Shown piece by piece: positions 12,415 to 24,836 of a stretch of 64,000 nt of DNA. How positions within the stretch are numbered: position 1 is the first letter of the stretch; the number at the start of each line of letters is the position of its first letter. Source of the stretch: Agapanthus africanus (taxonomy: Eukaryota > Streptophyta > Magnoliopsida > Asparagales > Amaryllidaceae); the NCBI GenBank assembly GCA_030015575.1, contig JASDDO010000014.1, positions 170,223,911 through 170,287,910 on the forward strand, in the 5' to 3' direction. Under the pieces are notes generated by a model that made no database searches, was not told the origin of the DNA, and was given only the letters and a program-made list of their open reading frames with translations. Both the position numbers and the translations under genes were made by a program.

Positions 12415-12620
12415 CGTCACGCCCTGCTTCCCAATGGACGGTAACAGTCACATGACAAGCCCACAATATATTTATATTAAGAAGGTCATTTCTTAAAATA
12501 CATATGCTAAACGTAAATAAGCAATTATACACAGTGTAAGAATAATAAGAGCATGAAATTTTCAACAAACTACTTTATTTGCATTCATTCAACAAACTTT
12601 ATTTACATGGATAGATATTC
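12415..12620 (-). mobile_element. Old Tekay-like LTR fragment
   Basis: The first bases match the terminal sequence of the Tekay LTRs (CGTCACGCCCTGCTTCCCAATGGACGG), the rest is diverged. It is cut at 12,620 by the young Tekay insertion. The piece right of that insertion (23,570-23,854) may be its continuation. Confidence 0.5.
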
Positions 12621-15600
12621 TGTCACGCCCCGCTTCCCAAAATACGGAAAACGAGGGATGACTAGGCCAGCCATGCTCCTACGGTCAAGGAATCATCCCG
12701 CCGTAGTCACACTTCGGCTTCTAGCATTGCACGGTAATCAGTAAATAAAGCGCAGTGGTAAAGGAATCACATCACTAATCTATTACATTGATATTCCGTT
12801 GTTCACAAATTACAGATAACAAAAACAGATATTAACCAGAGTCAAACTTACGATCACTTTTATGGAAAGCAGAAAATAGAAAGTACACCAGTCTAAATCT
12901 CCGTGAACTCGAAGGGTAGATCCGTCTCCTGTGCTAGTCCTCCCGCAGGATCTGAGCATGCATACTCAGGTCGTCAGAGCGACACAATAGCAATATTATT
13001 GTAATGAGGTGAAACAGGTAAATGAGGTGATACTGGTATAAAACAATGCAAGTAATCACTATGTCACTATATGATGCAGAATATGATATATGTCCCTATC
13101 GGTCTCTAGGTCATGTTTGAAATCACATAGTGAAAGGAGGATCATGTTTAACAGGAGTCTCGTACATACCCGAGACAACGGCCCACATGCTCGGGACATA
13201 ACCCTGTCAGCCGGATCGCTAGATCCTATCCTACATGTATCGATATCTCTGTTCGAATGATCATCCTCTAAAATCGGTCCCGCTAAATACGATACTCTTT
13301 CCACTTTGATTTCCCCTTTTTCCCCAGGTTCTCACTAGCTATGATCTTGATCTAGTTATGTACAAGTATATCAATGGCACGATTTTTATCACTGTTCACT
13401 GTATCAATCACTGTCACGAATGTTCATTTTCCATTGATGTACTTGTCACAACTAAACCAACATCTGTCACGTACGATAATGCAATGTCCACACGTACTAA
13501 CACTGAGTATATGGCAAGGGTATGATATATGTATGTATGCTACCAATGAGTTCTGTATATTATGAATCAACATGCATGTCATGAAAATAAATTGTACTAA
13601 TTAACATGTTAAGAATTCAGTACAAATGATGTAGGTAAGATACATAGAACAATCAGTCGGTAATTCACCAAAATTTGTTTCAGTTCAATCGGAGTTTCGG
13701 TTCTCAAGATATAGCTATTTCAGTTTTAAGTGTTCGCGGCTGGAAATTCAGTTTCAGAACTGAACGTCCATTTCGCGGCACGAATTGCACCCACTTGGGC
13801 TCAGAATTTAGCGACGTTACAGTTACATGAAATCTAGGGTTTCCAATAGAGTATTCAACGCAACAGACGGATATTCAATCGCATCTGTACGTTGAAAGTT
13901 ATGCACAGTTGAACCTCAATATGTCATTTCAGAATCTGTTCTGAACAGTTATACGTTCTGCCCTTTTTAAAATAGTTTAAAATAACAAACGGCGAAGAAT
14001 CGGAATTAAACCACTTGTCTTGCTTAGCTAACAGAATTATCTCTAATCTAATGTAAAGTTCCGTAAAGTATGATTTCAGAAAACACAGTAATGTAGGTCC
14101 TTTGAACAGAAATCAATAATCAGAAACGCTCTGGACTGCAGTCCAGAGTCGTGTTCCGACCCAGTTATCATCATGATCACAGAACAGGAATCATTAGGAT
14201 TTTACATAGGGTTAAAGTTCGTCGAGTCGGCTTCGATTTAAGCCCTCGAACGTCTCAATCCAGTATGCATATGATTTATGGTGATTTTATTCGTTTTCAG
14301 GCACGAGAAAATTCTAGTTTTAACGGCATATTTGGGGGTATCAATTTTTGTTACAAACAATCATATTTTCCAGCGATATTCATACACTATGTTTATCACT
14401 ATAAGGGCCAACATAAAACGTCGGGTTCCGTCAAAATAAACAATCATTTTCATGAGAGAATAGCATCGAACACTTTGATCGTATTATGCATTAGTATTTG
14501 GCAATTCCGTAAACTAGTTATTTTAGGTTCATATCATTAATACTTTAGCATGAAGCAAGTAAACACTTGCCTGGTAACGTCTCGGGGTCACGGGGCAGCA
14601 ACGTCGTCACGAACGCGCGTTGTACGCCGCGGAACAAGTTCGTGCGAGCCTCGATCGAACACGGATTTTACGTCGGAATTTCCCGGAGTCGTCTTGCGTG
14701 CGCTGGAAACTTAGAGGGGCTCTGTGGTTCACTTAGGACTCGCTGGGGTCGACGATGGTCGACGGCGTCGCTCCGGCAGCGTGCACGGAGAGTTTCACAG
14801 TGGGGAAAAAGTTTGAGAGAATGGGTTTTTGGAGTTTTGGATAAGGGAATGTGTTAAGCAGTGGGGCTGGGGATTGTTGCGAGGGTGATGATGCTGAGGA
14901 GGCCGAAGGTCGGTGAGGTGTTTCAGATGCAGTGGGGCTCGTCGGCGTTGGGTGCAGGCGGTGGTCGTGGTCGAGCGCGAGTGGGTTTGGGAGTGTAGGG
15001 GGCTCGGTGAAGCAGTGAAAGGGAAGTTGGTGGCTCTGGTTTGTGAGAGGGAGTGATGGAGGTTGATGAGGAGGTTAACGTCGTCGTCGTCGGTGTAGGG
15101 ATGGAGTTCAGAAGTTGCAGTGGGTTCGTGGTGGAGAAAACTTGGGGGAGTTGGAGAGTTTTGAGAGGGAGTTGGAGTGAGAAGTTGGAGAGCGTGAGTT
15201 AGAGGGAGTCGTGGTCGGGGGTCGCGGGGACGTGGGCAACGGCGCGGGCGACGTGGGGAAGTTCGGCGCGAAGTGGGGCGACGTGGGGAGAAGGAAACGA
15301 GCGGGAAAATGAAGTGGGGAAGAAGGAAGGTTTTAAGAAGCGGGTCGGGTGTGTGGGGGATGTGGGTTTGGGGCAAACGGGCCGGGCCGGGAAGATGGAT
15401 TAGGTTTAAAGTTTATTAATCTTTTGTTGCTTGGGCTGAGTTTTGGGGTAGAGGCTTGGGCTGAGATTTTTAAATTTTAAAAGGGAACGGGCTTTGAGGA
15501 AATTATAGGTTAATTAAATTTTAATTTAAGTTAGGTTGAGGAAGAAAATTTAGGGATTTAATATATCTGTTTTGTTGTCTTTCCCTTAGGCTGGGGGTGA

Positions 15601-15780
15601 GGGAAAATGTGTATATGTAATAGTTTGGGTTCTGATTAATTTGTTGTGGTTTTGGAAAAATTAAATATTGGAACTTAAGCACTAATATTCACACAAAGTA
15701 GTAATACGGGGAAAAATGGGAATACCAAATGGGACTCGGGAACTGTAGGAAAATTTAATAGGTGGGAACGGGGATTTACA
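12621..15780 (-). repeat. 3' LTR of the complete Tekay element
   Basis: 3,160 bp, reading TGTAAATCCCCG..GGCGTGACA on the minus strand. It carries a GC-rich leader-like block with a 193-codon P/S/T/R-rich ORF (14,795-15,376), a GGCAAGT donor-like site at 14,570, the perfect 20-bp palindrome centred on CTGCAG at 14,129-14,148, and the near-palindrome CTGAGCATGCATACTCAG near 12,953. Confidence 0.97.
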
Positions 15781-15794
15781 TCATACCCCCCTTA
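15781..15794 (-). other. Polypurine tract
   Basis: On the minus strand TAAGGGGGGTATGA directly precedes the 3' LTR, where plus-strand DNA synthesis is primed in this family. Confidence 0.85.
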
Positions 15795-15798
15795 ACAA

Positions 15799-15818
15799 AA
15801 ATTTCGTCCTCGAAATTT
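15799..15818. other. Conserved dyad before the polypurine tract
   Basis: AAATTTCG and CGAAATTT face each other across a 4-base TCCT spacer between the polyprotein stop and the polypurine tract. A nearly identical motif (ATTTCGTCCTCGAAATT) occupies the same place in the broken Tekay copy near 49,746, so it is conserved between copies. Role unknown. Confidence 0.7.
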
Positions 15819-15844
15819 GACAAAAATACAAGAATGCAAAAGTA

Positions 15845-18800
15845 CTAAACAAAAAGATGTGGATAACGATCACGGATGTCTTCCTCCCGCTCCCAGGTGG
15901 ATTCTCCTGGGGAACGACCGCCCCAAGACACTCGGACTAACGGAATGACCTTATTCTTTAGCACTTTCTCTCTGCGGTCGAGAATGGTAGTAGGCTGCTC
16001 TTCGTACGACAGATCAGTCCCCAAAACTAACTCTGAATGGTCCAGAACATGGTTCTCATCTCGAACGTAACGCCGCAACTGTGACACATGGAAGGTATTG
16101 TGCACACCAGCTAGCGATGGAGGCAAGGCAAGTCGATAAGCCACCTCTCCTACTCGCTCTAGCACCTCAAAAGGTCCGATAAAGCGGGGACTAAGCTTTC
16201 CCCGACCTCCGAACCTGATAACTCCACGAGTAGGGGAAATCTTCAAGAACACATGATCTCCGATTTCAAACTCAAGTGCCCTTCTGCTGGTATCTGCCCA
16301 ACTTTTCTGTCGATCCTGAGCCTTCTTGATGTGCTGTCTGATCATTTGAACTTTGTCGACTGTCTGAACGATGAGTTCGGGGCCCAGTAGTCTTCGCTCT
16401 CCCACATCATCCCAACATACTGGTGATCGACATTTCCGCCCGTATAATGCTTCAAAAGGGGCCATCTGAATACTAGCTTGGTAACTATTGTTATAAGAGA
16501 ACTCGACTAGATGCAGATGGTCCTCCCAGGAACCTTGAAAGTCCAGCATGCAGGCTCTCAACATGTCCTCGAGCGTCTGAATTGTACGCTCGGATTGTCC
16601 ATCCGTCTGTGGGTGATAAGCTGTGCTGAAATTAAGGCGGGTACCCAAGCTCTCCTGTAAGCTCTTCCAAAAGTGCGACAAGAATCTCGTGTCCCGGTCC
16701 GACACAATGCTGACTGGAACACCGTGAAGTCGTACGATCTCCTGCATATATCTTTCCGCCAATGATTCTGTCGACTGTCCCACTCGGAACGGTAGAAAGT
16801 GTGCAACTTTTGTGAGGCGATCGACGATAACCCAAATGGCGTTATTGCCCCTAGGGCTCCGTGGTAAAGCCGTCACGAAATCCATAGTAATGTGCTCCCA
16901 CTTCCATTCCGGTATCGGCAGGGGTTGTAACAGCCCTGCTGTCCTCTGATGCTCCGCCTTCACCTGTTGGCATACCAAGCACCTGGATACGAACCTCGCA
17001 ATTTCCCGTTTCATTCCGTTCCACCAAAAGTGCTGCTTTAGGTCCTGATACATTTTTGTACTTCCTGGATGCACAGAATAAGCTGAACTGTGTGCTTCAG
17101 CCAACACTTCTTCTCGAACACCTCCTTTAGGTACGCAGAGTCTGCTACCAAATCTCAGAGAGCCATCTTCATGTATAATCAATTCCGTTCTTAGTCCAGC
17201 TTTCACTTCTTCTCTAAACTTTTGCAGTCGGGGATCGTCCGCTTGCGCAGTCTTGATGCGGTCCACCAGAGAAGATTGCACCTGCAGTTGCCAAAGTTGA
17301 CTGAGTGCGTTCGGCGTAACGACCTCAAGTGCAAGTCTCTGGAAATCCTCAATAATACTCCTCTGATCGGTCAACATCATGACCGCTGGCTTGCGACTGA
17401 GTGCATCTGGTACAACATTCACCTTCCCCGGATGATACTGAAGGTCCAAGTCGTAATCTGCCATCAGCTCTAGCCATCTGCGCTGCCTCATATTTAATTC
17501 CTTCTGGGTGAAAACATACTTCAAACTTTTGTGATCTGTGTACACCTCCACTTTCTCACCCAATAGATAGTGCCTCCAAATCTTCAATGCAAAGACTACC
17601 GCAGCTAACTCCAAGTCATGTGTGGGGTAGTTCTTCTCGTGATTTCTCAGTTGTCGAGAGGCATAAGCAACCACACGTCCGTGCTGCATCAAAACACAGC
17701 CTAAACCTTTCCCTGAGGCATCACTGTGTATCACCAAACCACCTGAATCATCTGGTACAGTAAGAATAGGCGCCGTGGTTAATTTCTGCTTTAATGTGTC
17801 GAAAGCCTGAGTGCACTCCTCTGTCCATGTAAACGGCACGTCCTTCCGGGTCAGCCTCGTCAATGGTTCCGCAATTCTGGAGAAATCTTGGACGAATCTC
17901 CGATAATAGCCTGCTAATCCCAGAAAACTCCTGATCTCAGCCACTGACTTCGGCGTCGGCCAATCTCTGACGGATTCTATCTTTGCCGGGTCCACCGAAA
18001 TGCCTTCGCCCGAAACAATATGTCCCAAAAACTGCACCTTGTCGAGCCAGAACTCACACTTGCTTAGCTTCGCATACAGCTTCTCCTCCCGAAGAATTTG
18101 TAGAACTGTGCGCAAATGTTCAGCGTGCTCCTCCTGAGTCTTCGAGTAGACAAGTATGTCGTCGATAAACACAACGACAAACGTGTCTAAGTATTTTGCG
18201 AACACCCTGTTCATCAAGTCCATGAATATTGCTGGGGCGTTGGTAACGCCGAACGGCATCACAAGGAACTCGTAATGTCCGTATCGGGTCCTGAAAGCTG
18301 TCTTGCACACATCCTCGGCTGCTACCCTGATTTGATGATACCCAGAACGAAGGTCCAACTTCGAGAAAACCTTGGCTCCACTTAGTTGATCAAATAGGTC
18401 GTCAATGCGCGGTATTGGGTATTTGTTCTTTATGGTAACCTTGTTTAGCTCCCGGTAATCTATACACATTCGCAACGATCCATCCTTCTTCTTTACCAAT
18501 AGAACTGGTGCACCCCACGGTGAAGCGCTTGGCCGAATGAATCCTTTCTCCAGTAATTCTTCAACCTGCTTCTTCAATTCCGCCAATTCAACCGGTGCCA
18601 TTCTGTATGGGGCTCTGGATACTGGGGCTGTACCTGGAATCAAGTCGATTGAGAACTCCAAAATTCGAGGAGGGGGTAGACCTGGTAGATCCTCGGGAAA
18701 AACGTCCAGAAAGTCCCGAACAATTTCTGGGTCCGGGCTCTTATCAATCTCCATAGCTGTCAGCTCCTTAGGCTTTGCTCTGTATTTAGCTGGCTCCAAA

Positions 18801-20269
18801 GATTCGCTTCCGCCCTCGAAAATAAACTCTGGGTGATTGGGAATGCGGAAGATCACATTCCTTGCACGACAATCGATAACAGCATGAAAGGTGCTCATCC
18901 AATCCATCCCAAGAATTGCGTCGTAACTGCCTGTCCCAATTAAGAGGAAATTCGCATAGAATTCCCTGCCACACACTACAACCGGGCATAATCTACATTC
19001 TCGACTAGATATAATGATGCCATTACCCGTATGAATTTCCCATCCCTTACTTAGCGTTTCATGTGGTATAGAGTGTGTAGTAGTGAAATGCTCAGACAAG
19101 AAACAATGCGATGCTCCCGAATCAAAAAGTACTCTAGCTGGTAAGGAATGCACGAGTAGAGTACCTGTAACCACATCTCCTGACGCTTCCGCCTGCTCGG
19201 CGGTCAAGGTGAAAGCCCGTCCCTGACCGCGACCTGTAAATGGTTGTCTCTGCTCCTGCGGCCTCTGCTGTGACGGTCCAGAACCTGCCTGTACCTCTGC
19301 TCGCTCAGGGCAACTGCCAATCTTGTGCTGACTAGAACCGCAAATCAAACACTGTCCCTTGGCACGGCGACAGTCCTTCTGGGTATGTCCTCCTCTACCG
19401 CAATAGCCGCAAGTCACGCCCTGTCTCTGGGGGCGCTGTTGTGGTACAAACGGGCGCTTCATTTGCGTCGTCCCTGGCCTGTGAACCGGTATGGCTCCTC
19501 GAGATGGCATGTGGGTACGTGCTGGAACGACTGGGGGTCTCCTGAACTTGTTAATCAGTTGCTCCTGAACTCTCGCTGCGTTGAGCACCTGTGCGAAAGT
19601 CTGTAAATCCAACGATGCAATCAGCTGCTGCAACTCAAAATCTAACCCCTGAAGGAAACGCCTGGCCCTGGTGACCTCTGAGGCGACCATGTACGGAGCG
19701 AAACGACTCAAGCGGTTGAACTCTGCCGCATAAACATCCACTGGGCGTCCATTCTGCTTCAAAAGAATAAATCTCTCCTCCATTTCTGCCTTGGCTGTGG
19801 AAGGAAAGTAATGATCTAGGAAACACTCCTTAAACTTGCTCCATTCGATCGGCCTGTCAAGTCTGCTCTCTTCCACCGACCACCATGTGCGGGCCTCGTC
19901 TTCTAATTGTATCTTTATCACGTCCACTCTGTCTTCCTCTGGAACCCTGGCAGCAGTCAATAGATTCTCCATATTCACCAACCATTGCTCAGCCTCAAGG
20001 GGTTCAGCTAGCCCTGTGAACGCAGCTGGGTGTAACCTTCGGAAGTCTGCTACTGTACCAGCCCTAGCATGATAAGCTGGTGGAACAACGCCCTCGGGGG
20101 CGGTAATAAATGCGGAGGGTCCTCCTGTGGCGGTAATCGCTCTGAGTCCCTCAGTGAGCAAGTCGGTCTTTCTCTCCTGAGCTTCCGCGATAGTGGTCAG
20201 TGCGCTGAGCATCCTTTCCGTGCGGTCCTGAGTGCTGGAGTCCGAGGAGGGGTCGTTCGGGGACGTCAT
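15845..20269 (-). CDS. Tekay Gag-Pol polyprotein, intact, 1,474 aa
   Basis: Single uninterrupted frame. Residues about 70-240 form the gag domain; two CCHC zinc knuckles follow ([14 protein letters not shown] at 287-300, [14 protein letters not shown] at 307-320). Protease DSGA is at 383-386, reverse transcriptase has FIDD at 701-704, RNase H has D850, E887, D912 and D955. Integrase has H1060, H1067, C1097, C1100 and a D1130-D1191-E1227 triad with D(35)E spacing. A GPF motif lies near 1,365 and a chromodomain-like tail (about 1,425-1,473, ending YPHLFV) can target insertion to chromatin marks in this family. The ATG lies 4 bases after a splice-acceptor-like TCTTCCAG. No defect was seen, so it may be active. 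Confidence 0.97.
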   Translation of the reverse strand: MTSPNDPSSDSSTQDRTERMLSALTTIAEAQERKTDLLTEGLRAITATGGPSAFITAPEGVVPPAYHARAGTVADFRRLHPAAFTGLAEPLEAEQWLVNMENLLTAARVPEEDRVDVIKIQLEDEARTWWSVEESRLDRPIEWSKFKECFLDHYFPSTAKAEMEERFILLKQNGRPVDVYAAEFNRLSRFAPYMVASEVTRARRFLQGLDFELQQLIASLDLQTFAQVLNAARVQEQLINKFRRPPVVPARTHMPSRGAIPVHRPGTTQMKRPFVPQQRPQRQGVTCGYCGRGGHTQKDCRRAKGQCLICGSSQHKIGSCPERAEVQAGSGPSQQRPQEQRQPFTGRGQGRAFTLTAEQAEASGDVVTGTLLVHSLPARVLFDSGASHCFLSEHFTTTHSIPHETLSKGWEIHTGNGIIISSRECRLCPVVVCGREFYANFLLIGTGSYDAILGMDWMSTFHAVIDCRARNVIFRIPNHPEFIFEGGSESLEPAKYRAKPKELTAMEIDKSPDPEIVRDFLDVFPEDLPGLPPPRILEFSIDLIPGTAPVSRAPYRMAPVELAELKKQVEELLEKGFIRPSASPWGAPVLLVKKKDGSLRMCIDYRELNKVTIKNKYPIPRIDDLFDQLSGAKVFSKLDLRSGYHQIRVAAEDVCKTAFRTRYGHYEFLVMPFGVTNAPAIFMDLMNRVFAKYLDTFVVVFIDDILVYSKTQEEHAEHLRTVLQILREEKLYAKLSKCEFWLDKVQFLGHIVSGEGISVDPAKIESVRDWPTPKSVAEIRSFLGLAGYYRRFVQDFSRIAEPLTRLTRKDVPFTWTEECTQAFDTLKQKLTTAPILTVPDDSGGLVIHSDASGKGLGCVLMQHGRVVAYASRQLRNHEKNYPTHDLELAAVVFALKIWRHYLLGEKVEVYTDHKSLKYVFTQKELNMRQRRWLELMADYDLDLQYHPGKVNVVPDALSRKPAVMMLTDQRSIIEDFQRLALEVVTPNALSQLWQLQVQSSLVDRIKTAQADDPRLQKFREEVKAGLRTELIIHEDGSLRFGSRLCVPKGGVREEVLAEAHSSAYSVHPGSTKMYQDLKQHFWWNGMKREIARFVSRCLVCQQVKAEHQRTAGLLQPLPIPEWKWEHITMDFVTALPRSPRGNNAIWVIVDRLTKVAHFLPFRVGQSTESLAERYMQEIVRLHGVPVSIVSDRDTRFLSHFWKSLQESLGTRLNFSTAYHPQTDGQSERTIQTLEDMLRACMLDFQGSWEDHLHLVEFSYNNSYQASIQMAPFEALYGRKCRSPVCWDDVGERRLLGPELIVQTVDKVQMIRQHIKKAQDRQKSWADTSRRALEFEIGDHVFLKISPTRGVIRFGGRGKLSPRFIGPFEVLERVGEVAYRLALPPSLAGVHNTFHVSQLRRYVRDENHVLDHSELVLGTDLSYEEQPTTILDRREKVLKNKVIPLVRVSWGGRSPGESTWEREEDIRDRYPHLFV

Positions 20270-20273
20270 ATCA

Positions 20274-22354
20274 CTGGAAGATTCAAAAGGATAGGATCAG
20301 ATTCAAGGATGGAAATTAAGAGTAGTGAAACAAGAATAACGTAATACTGCATAGTTAATGTTATCCCTTGATACTAAACACAGGCTCCGATACCAACTAA
20401 ACCATGTCACGCCCCGCTTCCCAAAATACGGAAAACGAGGGATGACTAGGCCAGCCATGCTCCTACGGTCAAGGAATCATCCCGCCGTAGTCACACTTCG
20501 GCTTCTAGCATTGCATGGTAATCAGTAAATAAAGCGCAGTGGTAAAGGAATCACATCACTAATCTATTACATTGATATTCCGTTGTTCACAAATTACAGA
20601 TAACAAAAACAGATATTAACCAGAGTCAAACTTACGATCACTTTTATGGAAAGCAGAAAATAGAAAGTACACCAGTCTAAATCTCCGTGAACTCGAAGGG
20701 TAGATCCGTCTCCTGTGCTAGTCCTCCCGCAGGATCTGAGCATGCATACTCAGATCGTCAGAGCGACACAATAGCAATATTATTGTAATGAGGTGAAACA
20801 GGTAAATGAGGTGATACTGGTATAAAACAATGCAAGTAATCACTATGTCACTATATGATGCAGAATATGATATATGTCCCTATCGGTCTCTAGGTCATGT
20901 TTGAAATCACATAGTGGAAGGAGGATCATGTTTAACAGGAGTCTCGTACATACCCGAGACAACGGCCCACATGCTCGGGACATAACCCTGTCAGCCGGAT
21001 CGCTAGATCCTATCCTACATGTATCGATATCTCTGTTCGAATGATCATCCTCTAAAATCGGTCCCGCTAAATACGATACTCTTTCCACTTTGATTTCCCC
21101 TTTTTCCCCAGGTTCTCACTAGCTATGATCTTGATCTAGTTATGTACAAGTATATCAATGGCACGATTTTTATCACTGTTCACTGTATCAATCACTGTCA
21201 CGAATGTTCATTTTCCATTGATGTACTTGTCACAACTAAACCAACATCTGTCACGTACGATAATGCAATGTCCACACGTACTAACACTGAGTATATGGCA
21301 AGGGTATGATATATGTATGTATGCTACCAATGAGTTCTGTATATTATGAATCAACATGCATGTCATGAAAATAAATTGTACTAATTAACATGTTAAGAAT
21401 TCAGTACAAATGATGTAGGTAAGATACATAGAACAATCAGTCGGTAATTCACCAAAATTTGTTTCAGTTCAATCGGAGTTTCGGTTCTCAAGATATAGCT
21501 ATTTCAGTTTTAAGTGTTCGCGGCTGGAAATTCAGTTTCAGAACTGAACGTCCATTTCGCGGCACGAATTGCACCCACTTGGGCTCAGAATTTAGCGACG
21601 TTACAGTTACATGAAATCTAGGGTTTCCAATAGAGTATTCAACGCAACAGACGGATATTCAATCGCATCTGTACGTTGAAAGTTATGCACAGTTGAACCT
21701 CAATATGTCATTTCAGAATCTGTTCTGAACAGTTATACGTTCTGCCCTTTTTAAAATAGTTTAAAATAACAAACGGCGAAGAATCGGAATTAAACCACTT
21801 GTCTTGCTTAGCTAACAGAATTATCTCTAATCTAATGTAAAGTTCCGTAAAGTATGATTTCAGAAAACACAGTAATGTAGGTCCTTTGAACAGAAATCAA
21901 TAATCAGAAACGCTCTGGACTGCAGTCCAGAGTCGTGTTCCGACCCAGTTATCATCATGATCACAGAACAGGAATCATTAGGATTTTACATAGGGTTAAA
22001 GTTCGTCGAGTCGGCTTCGATTTAAGCCCTCGAACGTCTCAATCCAGTATGCATATGATTTATGGTGATTTTATTCGTTTTCAGGCACGAGAAAATTCTA
22101 GTTTTAACGGCATATTTGGGGGTATCAATTTTTGTTACAAACAATCATATTTTCCAGCGATATTCATACACTATGTTTATCACTATAAGGGCCAACATAA
22201 AACGTCGGGTTCCGTCAAAATAAACAATCATTTTCATGAGAGAATAGCATCGAACACTTTGATCGTATTATGCATTAGTATTTGGCAATTCCGTAAACTA
22301 GTTATTTTAGGTTCATATCATTAATACTTTAGCATGAAGCAAGTAAACACTTGC
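20274..22354 (-). other. Predicted leader intron from LTR to gag
   Basis: On the minus strand CCAG|GCAAGTGTTT in the 5' LTR (exon end 22,355) resembles a GC-type 5' splice site. TTTTGAATCTTCCAG, ending at 20,274, resembles a 3' splice site four bases before the gag ATG. Splicing would remove about 2.1 kb including the primer-binding site. Related LTRs keep the donor motif (29,241, 48,155, and a mutated GAAAGT at 40,825), and another chromovirus gag (45,317) has TCTTCTGATTCAG just before its ATG. This is inference only. Confidence 0.4.
20383..20395 (-). other. Primer-binding site (initiator Met tRNA type)
   Basis: On the minus strand TGGTATCGGAGCC begins 9 bases after the 5' LTR end. It matches the usual plant initiator-Met PBS (TGGTATCAGAGCC) with one mismatch. 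Confidence 0.85.
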
Positions 22355-23564
22355 CTGGTAACGTCTCGGGGTCACGGGGCAGCAACGTCGTCACGAACGC
22401 GCGTTGTACGCCGCGGAACAAGTTCGTGCGAGCCTCGATCGAACACGGATTTTACGTCGGAATTTCCCGGAGTCGTCTTGCGTGCGCTGGAAACTTAGAG
22501 GGGCTCTGTGGTTCACTTAGGACTCGCTGGGGTCGACGATGGTCGACGGCGTCGCTCCGGCAGCGTGCACGGAGAGTTTCACAGTGGGGAAAAAGTTTGA
22601 GAGAATGGGCTTTTGGAGTTTTGGATAAGGGAATGTGTTAAGCAGTGGGGCTGGGGATTGTTGCGAGGGTGATGATGCTGAGGAGGCCGAAGGTCGGTGA
22701 GGTGTTTCAGATGCAGTGGGGCTCGTCGGCGTTGGGTGCAGGCGGTGGTCGTGGTCGAGCGCGAGTGGGTTTGGGAGTGTAGGGGGCTCGGTGAAGCAGT
22801 GAAAGGGAAGTTGGTGGCTCTGGTTTGTGAGAGGGAGTGATGGAGGTTGATGAGGAGGTTAACGTCGTCGTCGTCGGTGTAGGGATGGAGTTCAGAAGTT
22901 GCAGTGGGTTCGTGGTGGAGAAAACTTGGGGGAGTTGGAGAGTTTTGAGAGGGAGTTGGAGTGAGAAGTTGGAGAGCGTGAGTTAGAGGGAGTCGTGGTC
23001 GGGGGTCGCGGGGACGTGGGCAACGGCGCGGGCGACGTGGGGAAGTTCGGCGCGAAGTGGGGCGACGTGGGGAGAAGGAAACGAGCGGGAAAATGAAGTG
23101 GGGAAGAAGGAAGGTTTTAAGAAGCGGGTCGGGTGTGTGGGGGATGTGGGTTTGGGGCAAACGGGCCGGGCCGGGAAGATGGATTAGGTTTAAAGTTTAT
23201 TAATCTTTTGTTGCTTGGGCTGAGTTTTGGGGTAGAGGCTTGGGCTGAGATTTTTAAATTTTAAAAGGGAACGGGCTTTGAGGAAATTATAGGTTAATTA
23301 AATTTTAATTTAAGTTAGGTTGAGGAAGAAAATTTAGGGATTTAATATATCTGTTTTGTTGTCTTTCCCTTAGGCTGGGGGTGAGGGAAAATGTGTATAT
23401 GTAATAGTTTGGGTTCTGATTAATTTGTTGTGGTTTTGGAAAAATTAAATATTGGAACTTAAGCACTAATATTCACACAAAGTAGTAATACGGGGAAAAA
23501 TGGGAATACCAAATGGGACTCGGGAACTGTAGGAAAATTTAATAGATGGGAACGGGGATTTACA
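20405..23564 (-). repeat. 5' LTR of the complete Tekay element
   Basis: 3,160 bp, nearly identical to 12,621-15,780. It supplies the promoter and the leader of the element RNA on the minus strand. The palindrome copy is at 21,913-21,932 and the donor-like site at 22,354. Confidence 0.97.
22579..23160 (-). other. P/S/T/R-rich ORF inside the Tekay LTR
   Basis: 193 codons, low complexity, rich in P, S, T, R and H; its twin is at 14,795-15,376. It sits in a GC-rich block near the 5' end of the LTR. Other Tekay LTRs in the window hold ORFs of the same character at the same place (29,309-30,085 and 48,465-48,773) but with different sequence. The shared composition and unlike sequence suggest a GC-rich leader rather than a conserved protein. 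Translation is unproven. Confidence 0.3.
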
Positions 23565-23569
23565 TATTC

Positions 23570-23854
23570 TGAAAAGAAAATGCAAATAACATGAAATGCC
23601 TAAACAAGTGGAATACTGGTAATGAAAAACTGAGCAGGAAATCTAAAGGTCGGTTTGGGCTGCGATCTAGGCACAGTCTTCAGCAGTCGGATCCACCTTC
23701 TCGGTTTCTAAATTATCTCACGAACATTCCAAAGAAATAAAAGTGGATGGAATGCCCGCCGGCGAACTTATACCCGGTAAGTCTCCAAAAGAAATTATGA
23801 TATCTAACAGGTACAAAAGTAATGTAATACGGCAGTAACATAACAAGTGATAAG
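23570..23854. mobile_element. Right flank of the Tekay insertion, possible old LTR piece
   Basis: Sequence right of the TSD is probably the continuation of the old LTR fragment at 12,415-12,620. It includes GCGATCTAGGCACAGTC and CAGTCGGATCC, loosely like the CTGTGCTAGTCC / GGATCTGAGC part of Tekay LTRs. No gene was seen. Confidence 0.3.
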
Positions 23855-24836
23855 TGTTGTTGGGGTCAAAAATTATATCTCGGTTGACCAAGTCAAAGTC
23901 AAAGTCAACCCCAAACCAAGTGTGCCCAAGCCCAGGTCAAGTGGGCCCATACCCAAGTCGAGCAGGAACATGAAGCGGCTGGCCTCCCCCATGCTAAGAA
24001 GAAAATTATGTAATAAATAACTTTGATATAATTTTCATGCATGAATGTAAAATAAATGGGCAAGAAACCAAATTTTTGTAAAGCCCATAACTCATGTGAA
24101 AAAAGAAACATGCACATTGTAAGCCTATAGAAGGCAACATTATTATGAAATGTAGATAATAATTCATTCTCTTGAAAAATTAGGGTTCTGTGCTTCCTTC
24201 TCCTTCCTCAAGGTTTTAAACCCAGTTTTTTTTTTGAATTAAATTGAGAGTTTAACTCTTCCTTTTCCAAAAAAAAAAATAGTTTTTCACCATAAAACCT
24301 TTGAAGGGAAGCTTAGATCTTCCATCAAATCTCCTAAAGTCTCACCCCCTTTTCTTCAAGATCCAGCCAACAGAGAGGAGGAAGAAAGAGACTCATCTCC
24401 AAAAATCCCATTTTGGGAAGATCCGAGACTTAAGAGAAGATCCAGGGCTCAAGGGAAAAGAAATGGGTCCCCTTTCATCATCTCCGAAAATCTCTTGGGA
24501 GTTTAACTCCGAACAAGAAGCTCTTCTTTAGGAGTTTAACCCCTAACCAATCTCTGAGAAGCTCAACTCCAAGATCCAAATTCTCGATAGAGTTAAACCC
24601 CAAAAATCTAGAACTTTTAGGAGTTTAACTCCACAAAAAGATCCCTTTTGCAGGAGTTTAACTCCTAGTCTAGGGGCAAAGCCCATTTTTCCGCGAGCGC
24701 CCAGCATCCACGTGCAGGGCCCGTGATCCACTGACGCCCAGCGCCCACGTGCAGGACGCGTGATCCACTATCGCCCGGCGCCCGCGCGCCATGCAAGTGG
24801 CCCGCTGTCGGCGCCCGTGCGCAAGGCGCGTGACCC
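23855..24836 (+). mobile_element. Tat-like LTR, 5' part
   Basis: Begins TGTTGTTGGGGTCAAAA, like a Tat LTR start. It holds several GGAGTTTAACTCC/GAGTTTAACTC palindromes (24,235-24,660) as in the Tat LTRs further right, and CGCGTGAC/CCACGTGC motifs near 24,700-24,836. It is cut at 24,837 by other LTR sequence. It differs from the LTR at 37,663, so it is a different subfamily or a recombinant. Confidence 0.5.

Larger units (their letters stand above)
12621..23564 (-). mobile_element. Complete Ty3/gypsy Tekay (chromovirus) element
   Basis: A 10,944-bp element with two 3,160-bp LTRs (12,621-15,780 and 20,405-23,564), TG..CA ends, TSD TATTC, a primer-binding site, a polypurine tract and one intact polyprotein on the minus strand. 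The LTRs are offset by exactly 7,784 bases. I found five differences between them by eye, all transitions, so the insertion is very recent. Domain order PR-RT-RNase H-IN-chromodomain and the long LTRs fit the Tekay/Del clade. All parts of an autonomous element appear present. Confidence 0.97.
12616..23569. repeat. 5-bp target-site duplication TATTC
   Basis: TATTC at 12,616-12,620 sits directly before the left LTR, and TATTC at 23,565-23,569 directly after the right LTR. This proves a single insertion event bounded by these two LTRs. Confidence 0.95.

Noticed and set aside
15876..20344. Many short ORFs on both strands over the Tekay polyprotein
   Set aside because: They are shadows of one long, domain-rich frame on the minus strand.
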